NCBI RefSeq assembly: GCF_040436345.1
Contig: NC_133225.1
Location: 20,874,040-20,938,039 of the forward strand
DNA from: Pagrus major
Taxonomy: Eukaryota > Chordata > Actinopteri > Spariformes > Sparidae
DNA: 64,000 nucleotides
Reading direction: 5' to 3'
Part shown: piece after piece, positions 13,301 through 25,070 of the stretch
How the letters are laid out: each line of letters begins with the position of its first letter
How positions within the stretch are numbered: the first letter of the stretch is position 1
Position numbers and translations under genes: made by a program
The notes under the pieces: model-generated
Seen by the model: the letters and a program-made list of their open reading frames with translations, nothing else
Told to the model about the DNA's origin: nothing
Database searches by the model: none

Positions 13301-16300
13301 ACAGGATTCTCTGTTCCGCAGCGACACAAACAGGTACTAAACAATGAGAGGGAATAAAAAAAAAATATTAGTCATCTGCCCTGCTGGCAAACTTGGAACA
13401 ATAAAACTGACTCAGTCTTTGATTAGATTACATCTCACGCAAAGTGATTGAGTAAAGCTTACATTTGACCATCTGTACTTATTGAATAGATTGTATGGCC
13501 TAATTAAGTTTCGTTAGATAGCTGTGTGGGGCTTAAGGTAAGAAACTAACCTTGTCTCCTTCTGTGGTGCGTATTGACAAGGCGTTGGGAACCAGCAAAG
13601 CTGTGTTCTGCTTCTTCACTATGTGGATGCAGGAAACTGGAACTACTAACTGCAAGAGAGCACAGACACAAACAGAGAATGTCAAGAAAAGTCTGCTTCA
13701 GATTCAATTCACAATCATTACAAGAGAGCGATCATATGGAATAAACATTTTAGATTTGATTAAAATTATAATGTCATTATCAGTGTAATAAGTAAAGAGA
13801 AGCTAGGGCAGAGCTGTAGCCTACCTTAGTGTCCTTAAGCAGAACTGAGGAGTAGAAACAGGCATTGGAGTCAGTGATGTACAGCCGACCATGGTAGGGC
13901 ACTTCCTTTTGCAGGGCACAGATGTATGCTGGGAGAGGAGAGGAGCACGAACAATTCAACTTTTGTGGGGTTTTTTTCATTATGTCTTTCATTCTCTCTT
14001 TCAATATTGTTAACCTACCATGTATCAAGTCTTCACTCTTGGGAATGTCTGGAAACAACTGGTGGAATGTCTTGTTGTGCTTCATAAAACTCTAAAAGAG
14101 AGAAGATTAAAGCAAACAAATCAGGGACACATGAAGAAACGAGCTGACAATGAGCTGTCAAGAGCAGCTTTCAACAAATACACCCATTCGCAGAGACAAC
14201 AGGACTTACACTTCGTGTGCCAGTGCTCTCCATCCTCTCAAAGCCTCTGCTGTCAACATCAAACGTCTCCGACCTGCTGAGACAAAAAGCACAGCTGTCA
14301 ATTTAAAGGAAACTGCATTTTAATTACAACTTTCTCTAATCCCCTGTGAGTTGCCTAAGAAACCTGCTATAGTTGGTAAGTAGGATCAAGTTTCAACAGC
14401 ATGAAGGCAATCAGAATTGAAAACGTTATCTACAACTAATGATCAGCAGTCTGAAATTGTACAGAAATTATTTGTACTTGATGTTTACATCAGAAGTGAC
14501 TAAAGCGTCACAGAACTTTCAGCGGCAATCATGATGAAGTGACTGCGTAGTGAATCAAATGAATCTAAGGTATTATTTTAACTGAGAACATAACCACAAG
14601 AAAAGTATATCACATTCAAGTTATGGCACTACAATTCACAGTGTTGAGTTGCAGTGATCGATTTGCTTCTTTTCTCAGTCTAAAAACCTAATGGCTCATT
14701 TTTTACTGAATATATTTGCACAGTTGGTTTTATAACAGTGCTTCATTTTATTAGTGTTGTTCTTTTGACATTGATGTCAGGTTTCTAGCAGTAACACTCC
14801 TACAAAAGTAATGTAGGAGAGCGTTCACTATACCCACTCTGTAATTCCAATCTTTTAATAGGCCAGTGTTGAAGTTTTTCAATCCAAAAATGATATATGC
14901 TAAAAATGGCTGGGTTATCACGCTGTCACGTAGGCAGCACCAGGGATGACGAGTGTTCTTTAAACCAACAAATATCACCAATCTACCTCACATATTTGAA
15001 TCATGTGAGAACACAGCCAGTATGCAACGGCTGTGCAGTCATGTGTGTGTCACGACTGAACAGCAGCTGAGAGCTAGGTCAGGTCTTGTGATACATGTTC
15101 AGAAAAGCTGTGAGTCTCCACTACATCAATGTGTTATTTTCATGCCTTTCAAGACTAAGAAATACAATTTTCGTCACGTATAGATTAAGAGTAAAGGGTT
15201 ATATTTAACAATCTTTCAAATCTTTAAGGATTAAGGGGAATTTTAGACATTTGGAGTATTTTCCTCCAGGTGCTGCAGACATCTTATGGCATTTTGTGCA
15301 ATTCCCATGCTCTCCCACTCAGTCTTACCTGATAGCTACTTGTCTGGTGAGGGTTTTGTGCTGTTGCTGGATCTCGAGCTGGGCCGCCTCCAAGCTCAAT
15401 GCTTTCCTCGTCTCCACCTTCTTGATGCTGCCATTGCTTAAGCTACTCCTGCTTTTCTTCACTTTGGCTGGCAGCCCGCCACCACTGCCCTCTACTGGGT
15501 AGCTGCTGGATATGAGAGGAAAAAAAAAAAGATTTAGCAACGTGCAAAATATTGGTTTACAAATGATAGTCATGTACACATACAATGGGCATGTGGAGTT
15601 TCAGCACGATTTGCAATTTCAATACATTGTGAATATTAGAAGCACAAAAATGTGCACCCACTTATTAAACTCTTAACCTCTGTAAAAACATACATTTTCA
15701 GAAAAGAGGCCTGACTCCTGGATTCTCCACAGTGTAATCATCTAGCCTCAAAGAACATTCTGCATTTTAACTGCACATCTCAGGTTTTACACTGACTTGG
15801 GTTTGGGATTTGTCGAGTTGTCAATGATTGTTTAAAAAAGGTACTATAAAACTAAATCACTCCATTTCTACTTGAAATAAAAAACTATGACGAATGGACT
15901 GACATTTGGCAGACAATGAGCTTATCTTTATGAGTTGCTGGAAATGTAACTGCTTTCCAGACAGTTTGATTGATATGAGTTACGTCAGCGCTGTGGCTGC
16001 TTTACAAGTATTTCAACGCAGGCCGATGTTATAAAACTGACAACTCACTCCAAATATACCATTACAATAAAACAGCAATAACACAAACTGTTTTAGAAGG
16101 AAGGTTGCAGGATTTACTACAGCCAATGTGCTCCATCAAGGCCATGGCCAGTCCCTGACCAGGAACAAACAAGCCATTAAAATTCATTGAAAGACTCAAC
16201 GATGCCAGTGACATGACTCTAAACTGTAAATGAAACAATGACGATACAGGACAAATATGAAACTATGCCAGACAAGCTGACTGAATAAAACTTCTGTCTC

Positions 16301-19300
16301 AGATGAAAAAACAACAACAACAACTCTGCTTAAACAAAACTGCTCAAGACCATCAACAAAGATCACCTTACCTGGTGAATTTAAATCGCTTTGATGAACG
16401 AAAACTGATATACCTACTGACGGTAGGCATTTCTTTTGTTATAGGGAAAAAAAAAAAAAACTCAAAACGCTCTATTATCTGTAAGCTATATCAACTGGCC
16501 TCAAGCCATCAAAGCTGAGGGGTTAGAAAATAAAAGACTCCAAGATATTAAAAAAGCCCGACAAAAGATTAAATCCTCTTAATGTTAGGTTATAGTCCTT
16601 CACCACATCCTGCCAGAAAAGCTGTTGCTGTGTTCAAGTACGAATGTGCTCGTGAGAGGAAGCCACTTGTAGAGAATGGTGTGACACTCTGTAGGGAGTG
16701 ACGTCAAACTCAACCACTCCCCCAGAGCCGAACTAGCATGAAAGAGACCAACATACACACATGCAGAATCAACAGAGCGCAACACAGGCACTGACATGTT
16801 TAAGAAAACAAGGCCCATCCCATAAAATCTTCCACTGGCAAACACTATCCGGTATCAAAATCCTGTCCTGTTGAGATTTGATCTAGTAGGGTAAATCAGG
16901 ATAATAGCGTTTTTAACAACAGCTCAGTATGCAATGAGAAAGTAAAATACTTGTGAGGTGCTAAGACTGGCCCACCCATGTTTGCCCTCAGGCAATCATA
17001 CCAAGGAAATAGAAAAAAATAGCACAGCCTCAACTTACTGTGCAAGTTTAAGGAACACTTTTAAGGACATTTGAAAAAAGGACACTCAACAACTTACAGC
17101 ACAATGTCAAAATAAATACTCATTACAGTACATAAACTGTTGCACTACTAACTTTGTGATCAGATTATTTTTTTCAGGCTGCATTCTTTGAGAAGTTTGT
17201 GCAACTTTTTACCCTGCCTGTAACCTATGTCTCATAGCAATTTCTCTACCTCTTCACCTGAGTAATTGGGATAAAGGTCAGCATGCCTACCCTGTAAGTA
17301 CTGCTGACAATTAAATGGTGACCAGCAACACATAACCTCCTATCAGCACAAGAGCTTTAACAACCAATCCAGACATGTTTCCCAGTTGAGTAGTGGAAGT
17401 GAAGTGTGAAACGTAGGCCCGTTTTTGAATGTTCAATAATTACCCTGTTGAGTTAAACATGATTTTGGTATCTTAAATGTAGATGCTGCTTGCATGTTCT
17501 CTTCTGCAGTAATTATAGAAACAATTACAAACTTTTAAATATAATATGCAAAGCAGCTGGTACACTTTGGGGGAAGTACGCTACTGTGGGTGGTGTTTAA
17601 ACAAAGGCAACAAACAGTGAGCACAATTTCCTCATCGGTTCTGAACGGTTGACCAGGTTTTTGTCTGTTTTCAAATATGCTCACCTGACCCATTTCCACG
17701 AGGCAGGAGGGGGGTTAAAGTGGCAGGGCAATATAGGCAGTATTCAAAGGCTATAAACTGTTTGAATTTCTCAACAACTTCCTCTATTTACTCAGGACTA
17801 ACCATAACCATTAACAGGGTCATGGTGAAGGTGCTTCCTGTTAAAACGCAGGAAGCCACTAGCGCTTATCAGCTGTTTCAGAATGACTTATTTATCTGTA
17901 GAGCAGTCAAACTACATTTCAAGCCTGTCTAAATAGACTCAGCCTGACAGCTTTCAAAAGAGTTCAAGGCCAAAGTCATAAAGGGTGAATAGGTGCGTGA
18001 CAATAACCAGTGTAAAAAATTTATTACTTAAAAAGGTTACAATGTGGAAAAAACCTCATCATATAAATGAACTGCTTACTTTATAAAACTGGTGTTTCCA
18101 AATGACCACTTTGTGTTTACGAAGCAGGCGGTGGCCTACCTGTAATGGCCAATGGGAGGTTTTGACCTCTGACCTACTTCAATGTTGGTGCACAATATCA
18201 AAAACAAGCCGACAAAACCAATGTTAGGCTGATCATGCCTTACATTTCAAACCAAGTATAGGCATATATAATTCTCTGCAGCAGTGGATTAAAACGGGCA
18301 CGCACAAGGCTGTGGAGGCATATTTATCTGGACATGCTCCAGAGTACAATTTGTCTAAGTGGGATAGAAAAAGAAAAAAACTACAGCACAAACCGCCACC
18401 TCACATGACGACATGTTCCATGTTATAGACATTACTGACAAATACATTAGTTTGATCAATATCTTTAGCTGAATTTGTTCAAGTACTATCTTAAGACACC
18501 AGAGAAATCACTTCATCACAGTCTCAATGATCATCAGCTCAGATCAGCGACCACTACTATGCAAACACGTTTTCCTGGATTAACAGAGGCTCTATTGAAA
18601 ATAGGCTGCCGATTTTAAGAGACTACTCATTTGAAGCAGAGATATGAGACAGGTGACCGCATGATAGAAGCACGGCTATAAAGTTTAACAAACTTAATAC
18701 CCTCTCTCACAGGTTGGCGGGAGAGGAAAAAAACATGTAGCCTGGTTTAGTTTTGCAAAAAAAAAGGGAGAAAACACAGCCCAACATTTTGCCTATATTT
18801 ACTACAATGTTGCTTAAGTTAAGCCTGCCACATTTGAGACAGTTGGATGCTAGCTGGGATCAGAAACTAGATACAGTCGCTTGCCTTACCTTCCCCATTC
18901 CTTTGAGCACTGAGAATTTGCCATAGCATCCTGTTGGTTAGACAAGCCGTTCCCTCTCACCATGTTCCAAAACAGTTCTCTCTACACGCTTTCCATAATC
19001 TGCTAAAGCTTGTAGCCACTGCTGGTCGAGGCAGCCAAATGAGCGACTATGGCAGTTGTACCGTTTGCACTTGGACCCAGAGCTTCTACAGTCAAATCAA
19101 AAGGGTGTAAAGGTCTGCTTTAATGCAACGTCGTAAACCACCCAACAGCTTAACATGAAGATAGTGCCAGAAAGTCAAAGCAGGAAAGAGTAACAAAAAA
19201 GACTGGTTAGGGGGGGGTTTCAAGCCCTCCTGAGCTTTGTCCTTTCCGAGTATGTCTCAGCCTGTGTTGCCATGGATAAACAGCTGTAACAGTGGGGGGT

Positions 19301-22300
19301 AAACGGTGGAAATGTGGGGCGTGAGAGAAACATTGCCAGGTTATTCTCAGTTTAGAGGGCCTAACAACAACATTCAATGGCCTATTCTCAATAACAACAA
19401 GGTGATGGCTTGAAAAGTAGCCACAGCAATGTGCATGACAATAGTTAGCTCACACTCTGTTTGGATGGTGTAAATGGGGCCGTCACACACGAGAATATTT
19501 GTGCTTGACTGGAGGGAAAATAGAAATGCTCAGAATATATAATGAAATAATAGTCAATAAGTTAATGTAGTGTGCTCGTGCTTGATTCATTCACAAACCT
19601 CAGCTGAGAGCCGCTGCTCATCAATAGTCTATTTCTAACCCTATGACATCACCATCCGGGAAACTCAATCAGACAAAGTCCAAGCGCACTTGCAACATCA
19701 GTCCTAATTTAGCCACCATATATCACTCCCTACTTCTCCAGTCTAAACACCACCTGCCCTGTTTTTACTGTAAACCTCTTGCCGTTGAGCTACAGGATGC
19801 ACGCCAAGATAAGGCTGTTTAATAAAAAGATTTCGCCATAATCAGAATGGCACAGGTTTGATCCCATCTACAGCCATGTGGCCTCTTGGAGCTCTTGGGC
19901 CAGAAAGTGAAACCTCCTGCTTGCTCGCCATATTGTACACCTGTGTACCAACAATATAAACGGTCAATGTCAGGCCATTCATTGATGTCAAAGTCTCAAC
20001 AGGCTGCCGTTTTATCCTTTAGCCTTGATCATCTTAATCAAGCAAATTAAATGCTGCAGAATGCTGACACATATACCACAGGAGATCTCCCACGACATTT
20101 AAGCAGGAGAGGGATGGCAAGAGGTTCCTTTTTTTTTTATTGAATTCACTGGAACAGAGGGCATATATGAATCATAGCCCTGACAAGCGGCCAAAAGGTG
20201 ATAATTATTCATTCACCAAGTTACACAATAAACTCAATATACCCTGCCTGTGTATAAGCTTTTCCATGAGCAATTCTACCTTGTGTTCGCCACTCTACGT
20301 TATATCTACAGATAAGACTCGCGTAATCATTTTGAGGAGGTGCAGTGCAGTTAGGTAGCAGTTTAAAAATAGTCTTCCTATCATCAAATTGGACAACTAA
20401 CTCTACAAAGAGTATAGATACACAAAAAATGTTATTAGCAGTTTGATGGGATACTTTTGTTGTGCTCCAAACTTTAACTGAACTGTAGTGGTATGTTGGA
20501 CTGACAAATACTAAACTGCACAAAATAAAATGTGTACAAGGGCTGACACTGGCCTTTAATGATTAAAAAACTAATCTCACCATTCAATTATTTTACTTCT
20601 TTAAATCACCATCAACAAGCTAAAGTCAAAATGGGGGCTAATTACTCCAGCACAGGACATTCCAGCCACCAGAAGAGCTCCTCTGAGTACAGAGTTGTGA
20701 TGTTTTCATTTGCTGTCCCGAGATGAGACAGATGATCCCAGGAGTCGCGCTGTGGACGTCAGCAGAACGTCACCCAGTCTTCAGTCCAATTGCCCTCAAG
20801 ACAAAATTGCTTCTGTATAGAATGCTTGTGTAAAGCTTTCCCACAGGCAACATTGCTGCCGTAACAAAATGAGCCCTGGAGTCACATGCGAGGCTGACTC
20901 AAGTTACATACGTGAAATCTCTGAGATCATCTGAGAATTTGCAGAACCATACAGTGTGACAGCACCATCTTCCGGAGAGCCGTGTGCTGATTTACAACAA
21001 TTCAATCCAAACCAGTTTAGTCCAAAGCAAACAGACAGATTGTTGCAGCTGTGCTTTATTGAGCCAAATGGGACATTTAAAAAATGCATGATAACTGCTT
21101 TTGATTAATAACCAGAAGTTTAAAAAAAAAAAATTGCCAAAAATGTTCACATTAAAGACAACCCAAAATATCTGTGGATTGAAAGGCATTATGTGTGCGC
21201 GTGCATGTATGTGTGTGAGTTTCAATAGAGCAGTCAGGAAGGGCAGGGACGTGAGCCAGTGGTCATGGCAAAATAACATGCAGTCTGTGGAGCTGTGCCA
21301 GGGCTCAGTCTGCAGTCTGCAACTGAATGTGTGTGTGTTTGCCAAGTGGAACAGAGAGTGTGTCTGTGTGCATGCGTTACAGAATAAGTGTGCATGTGTT
21401 TGAGTGGGAAGTCATGCGGCCTTGTGCACGCAGCAGCTCCCTCCACTTCCCCTGTGCTAGGCTCAGAGACAGAGGGGGTCTTTCTTCAAGGCGCCTCAGA
21501 GTACTTTCAGCGACTGGGCATGTGAGCAGGGGGGAAGGTGGCGAGGTGTGGTGGTGGCTGGAAATCTCACCTGACTTAAAAAAATCGTTAAAAAGTAGGC
21601 CACTCGACTGTATACAAGGAGCGCTTGAATTTAATCTGCAATAGAATGTTGTTGAGTCAGCAGGTTATGACGAACAGTCATATCCAAAATTATAGTGAAC
21701 AGCTGAAATACAATGAGCAGGAGGGTTCATCCTTGTATCAAGGAGAAGTCGACAGCAGGTGATTTCTCCAATACGTAACTCCCTGCTGAGTACCTTCTGC
21801 CCATGAGTTTACTTCCGAGTCCATAAATAGATCATTTGTTTATGTCAATTCAATTAATTTGTAATTAAAAGTCATTTAGCCACAACAAGTCTGGATAAAG
21901 GAGTTTCAATCTTTAAATGTGTATCCACCCTGAGTTTGTACTGTGTTAGAAAAGTGCAGAAAGTCCATGGTATCTTTCACATGATAAAAAATAAATATAA
22001 AAATAAATAAATTTGCTGATGCATTGTATGGAATGGCAGGAACAAAGTGCAGTGCGGTGGTAGAGAAAGACTCTCCTGAGGGTGAAACCTTTTCTGAGAA
22101 GAGTGCACTATACAGAGTACACTTTTCTTTCTTTTTTTGGGGGGGGGGGGGGGGGGTACCTTGACACAGTGAAGCCAAGGCACTGTTCCCACTTTCCAAA
22201 GGACTAGGATTATCTTGAAATCAAGATACTATTAAAATACATACATACACAATCTTTCATCCACAAAGAAAGGACATTCTGTCAGCAAGGTACCATATCG

Positions 22301-24798
22301 AATGTTATCCTGCTATTCAAAGCTGAACAGCACACTGACAAGTGTTCAGATAAGCTTCCATAAAGCCTTGTGTGTCTGAAATTAGACTGACCTATGGCAA
22401 CTACTTTTTAGGTGGAATTCATCAGGCTACTGTGAGTACCAAAAGGTGAAACAGTGAAGAAGAGTAGAGCCTTTTTCTTGGCTCTGTGACGAGGGCAGAG
22501 AGGTGGTCATTAGCACCAGACTGAGAGAGGCAACACATAACTTCAACCGTGACCAGCTGGTTAGTAGAAACCTTCCATTAAGCGATGAACAGTCCTGCAG
22601 ATGTGGTTTTCATCCTCTAACTTGAGCTTTTCCTCTACGCCTGGACCACATCTCATAATTTAGACCTACACGTCTTCACTGCCCACAGCTCTGTCCTGGG
22701 AACATCTTCCTGGAGCCAGCAGAACGCCTGCAAAGCTGCCCCACCCAGCCTATTCCAGGCTCCTCCATCTTAACAAGCTGTACAGCTATACCAGGTTCTT
22801 CCCCATTGAAACAAGGCTATTCATATTTTGCCACTGCATGCATTGCAAACCTGTGTGCAAAGAGACTAACAATGAGCTAGAGAGTAGGTTTTCAGTGTTA
22901 AGGGTGTATGTGCTACCTTCAACTGTTTGCCTACTTTGCAACACTTCTTATATAGGTATACAAAGAGGAAAGAGACGAGTTCGAGAGCAGGTTAAATGAC
23001 TACGGTTAGATGCTCACTGAGGCCCAACACTGTCACAGCGTTCTCACATATACACAGTATGTGTGTGTTGTGGAAACAGATAATCCCCCCCACATACCGT
23101 ACTACAGACACATCATAGCTATACTGATAACCAGAAGGCCAAGTCTGATTGGCAGGGCTTGTGTACCCCTCAAATGGCTATCTATGGGGAGGAGAGTGAA
23201 AGGCAAACCTCAGAGGACGATGCGTACTGACAGTGAGAAACAGGGAGCATTTATATAACACCACGTACCACCTGTGGTCGACTCATGGGAGCTAAAAATA
23301 GACTTTTCTGAGAAAACATACACTTGCTCATCCCATGTGTGACAAGCGTGTGCGTGTTTCCCTTGGGATATAGGGGAACACAATATGTGTGTACATGTTT
23401 AAAAGAGTGCGAGTGCATTAAAGCGCTTCTGCCAGGCTGGTCCGCTCTAGATCCCAACAAGGCTGGATCATCCATGATCACAACATTAGGACAAAAAGTG
23501 ATGTCAATCTGACCCACATAGGCCAGTGGATGAAGTCATGGTTTCTGAGCAGGAGGCCCAGGCAAGATTAAGAACCAACCAGATCTGGACTAGCTTTCCT
23601 TTATGCCACTGTACCACATGTAATGCCTTTTTATTTACGCTGCCTGGAATAGCTATGTGACACAAACAACACACACACACAGTGTAACACCACACTTTAT
23701 GGAGCCAATGTGGGTCAATCATTGTGTACTTGGAAATGGCTCGATGGGAAAATAAACAAAAGACTAGATATCAGATCTCCTGCAATATATCTGTACAAAC
23801 ATTTCACAGAACAGCCTAATATTGAACTAGATTTAAGAATTAAAACCCATGAAAATACACTACTCAAATTTAGTTAGGGATATTGGGATATGAGTGCGTG
23901 TATGCGTGTGCATGGAAATGCAATACAAGACAAGTGTAATGTGTCCCATTATTTTTGGGGACCACAAATATTCACAAAATAAGCAATTAAGTGAAAAACT
24001 TGAATATCCCAATATCCCTTACTATTTTGAGTATTGCATTTCCAGGAAGCATTTCCCATATGATTGGCAACCATTCTGCTTACAAGTAAACACATTTTAC
24101 TGGATAGCATTTTAGTCAGGATTATCTAAACATACTATATCACTGATGTCAGGTGTTTAAGTCATCAACAGCTTAATTGATGACTGATTAACGTCAGCTA
24201 AGCCAACAACGTAGACTCAAATACGAGAACAGTGTAGAGTCTTCAGTGTTGGTTGTGCTAATACAGTAATATGGCAAAAATGCTCCTAACAGCCAGTCTA
24301 AAAATGTTTTTCTTTATCAATTCCGAGACCAACAATGACTGTTTAGACTGTTTCATTCCAGTATAATTAAGTGTCACTGAATGTATCACTGTAATGTTAG
24401 CTTAAGTACATTTAAATGCCAGCATATCTTCAGCTAGGCGGATAGCTAGCATGTTAGCATTATCTAGCTACCCACTGGCTGATGGACCTATGCTTCCCTT
24501 GAATAACGTTATTTCAGTCAGAATACATTCCTGAAAAACATCTCTTCTTTCTGTTTTAAGAAGTACATTAACATGATATAAACAAATCAAGTAGTATCGG
24601 ACACGTCGGTGTCATCAAAGAAATGCTATCTAACCGTTAGCATCCACCCTGTTGATGCTGCTCGCCGGCAGATAGCGGTTCAGCTAGCCACATCCATTCT
24701 GCTCACCTCTCTTTCATGAAGTGCTTGATTCTCACGATGGCCTTCTCGTCGATCTTCCTGAGGAAGGTTTTCAATCTCTCCCTCTTGTTTTCAAGCAT
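10307..24798 (-). CDS. gramd2b: GRAM domain-containing protein 2B-like, 13 coding exons
   Basis: Exons in transcript order (minus strand): 24798-24707, 15505-15329, 14273-14210, 14091-14019, 13928-13825, 13649-13551, 13336-13265, 12832-12764, 12642-12546, 12363-12274, 11856-11751, 11314-11207, 10325-10307. They sum to 1170 nt (389 aa) with phases matching at every junction. Residues 32-112 are basic and Ser-rich. The GRAM domain is about 116-225: NKTFHQLFPDIP, CALQKEVPYHGRLYI, KKQNTALLVPNALSIRT, LFVSL. A Ser/Asp-rich linker follows (SSAENSF, LDDSFDQFD). One C-terminal TM lies about 340-363 (LLFIYLILVVLLLL) and is followed by a short helix ending YTQDT. GRAMD2 proteins are tail-anchored ER proteins whose GRAM domain binds lipid at ER-plasma membrane contacts. 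SSAENSF and the acidic linker favour GRAMD2B over GRAMD2A, but paralogue assignment is only moderately sure. An alternative first exon lies at 18924-18890. Confidence 0.87.
15506..18889. other. gramd2b-like intron between the alternative first exon and the second coding exon
   Basis: No convincing exon or mobile element was recognised. It contains short A-runs (for example 16447-16460) and small random open frames. Confidence 0.5.
18890..18924 (-). CDS. gramd2b: Alternative first coding exon of the gramd2b-like gene
   Basis: The ATG at 18924 opens MANSQCSKEWG and ends in a strong donor (GGGGAAG|GTAAGG). It leaves two bases, exactly the phase that the exon starting at 15505 needs. Used as a first exon it gives a 370-aa protein instead of 389 aa, replacing the 30-residue basic N-terminus with 11 residues. 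It sits in the 9.2-kb first intron. Expression is not shown by the sequence. Confidence 0.5.
22139..22156 (+). repeat. Homopolymer G tract next to a T-rich run
   Basis: Eighteen G directly follow a CTTTCTTTTTTT stretch. It is a purine/pyrimidine asymmetric tract and assembly length may be unreliable. Confidence 0.85.
23858..24036 (+). mobile_element. MITE, family with CACTACTCAAA ends, copy 1
   Basis: The left end CACTACTCAAATTTAGTTAG then GGATATTGGGATAT is mirrored by the right end (reverse complement CAATACTCAAAATAGTAAG then GGATATTGGGATAT). The interior GTGTCCCATTATTTTTGGGG and ACCACAAATATTCACAAAAT match, in reverse orientation, the element at 52075-52281. It is non-coding and non-autonomous. 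Confidence 0.8.
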
Positions 24799-25070
24799 TC
24801 TTCCCTCCGCCAGTGGTCGTCGGTTCGTGTAGAAACGACGGTCCACGCCAAACTCCACCGTTCTTGTTTGGCTTCTGCTTTTTTTTTCTCTCCCTCTCTC
24901 CTCACTTCATCTACGGCTGATTAAGATAATGAGCTTAAATCGGACCAAGTCAGCCGACCAATCAGCGCCGGCGACGACTGGGGAAAAAACGGTCATGTCA
25001 GACCGATTGTCCAATCAGAACGAGGTAGTTGGCTTTCACCGACCGCCCATTACCTTATGTGGTATCTGGA
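24799..25070 (-). promoter_or_regulatory. CCAAT-box, CpG-bearing promoter of the gramd2b-like gene
   Basis: Immediately upstream of the ATG at 24798 the sequence becomes GC- and CpG-richer. It carries CCAATCA at 24958-24964 and 25011-25017 (plus-strand orientation). CCAAT boxes are NF-Y sites typical of TATA-less promoters. A pyrimidine-rich TTTTTTTCTCTCCC stretch lies at about 24880-24900. Assignment rests on position and motif only. Confidence 0.55.

Larger units (their letters stand above)
18925..24706. other. gramd2b-like first intron (distal part)
   Basis: It holds a G18 tract at 22139-22156 and a 179-bp MITE at 23858-24036, both listed separately. Coding potential is not convincing: open frames of 60-117 codons overlap on several strands and carry low-complexity (CA)n-derived residues. 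Confidence 0.5.
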
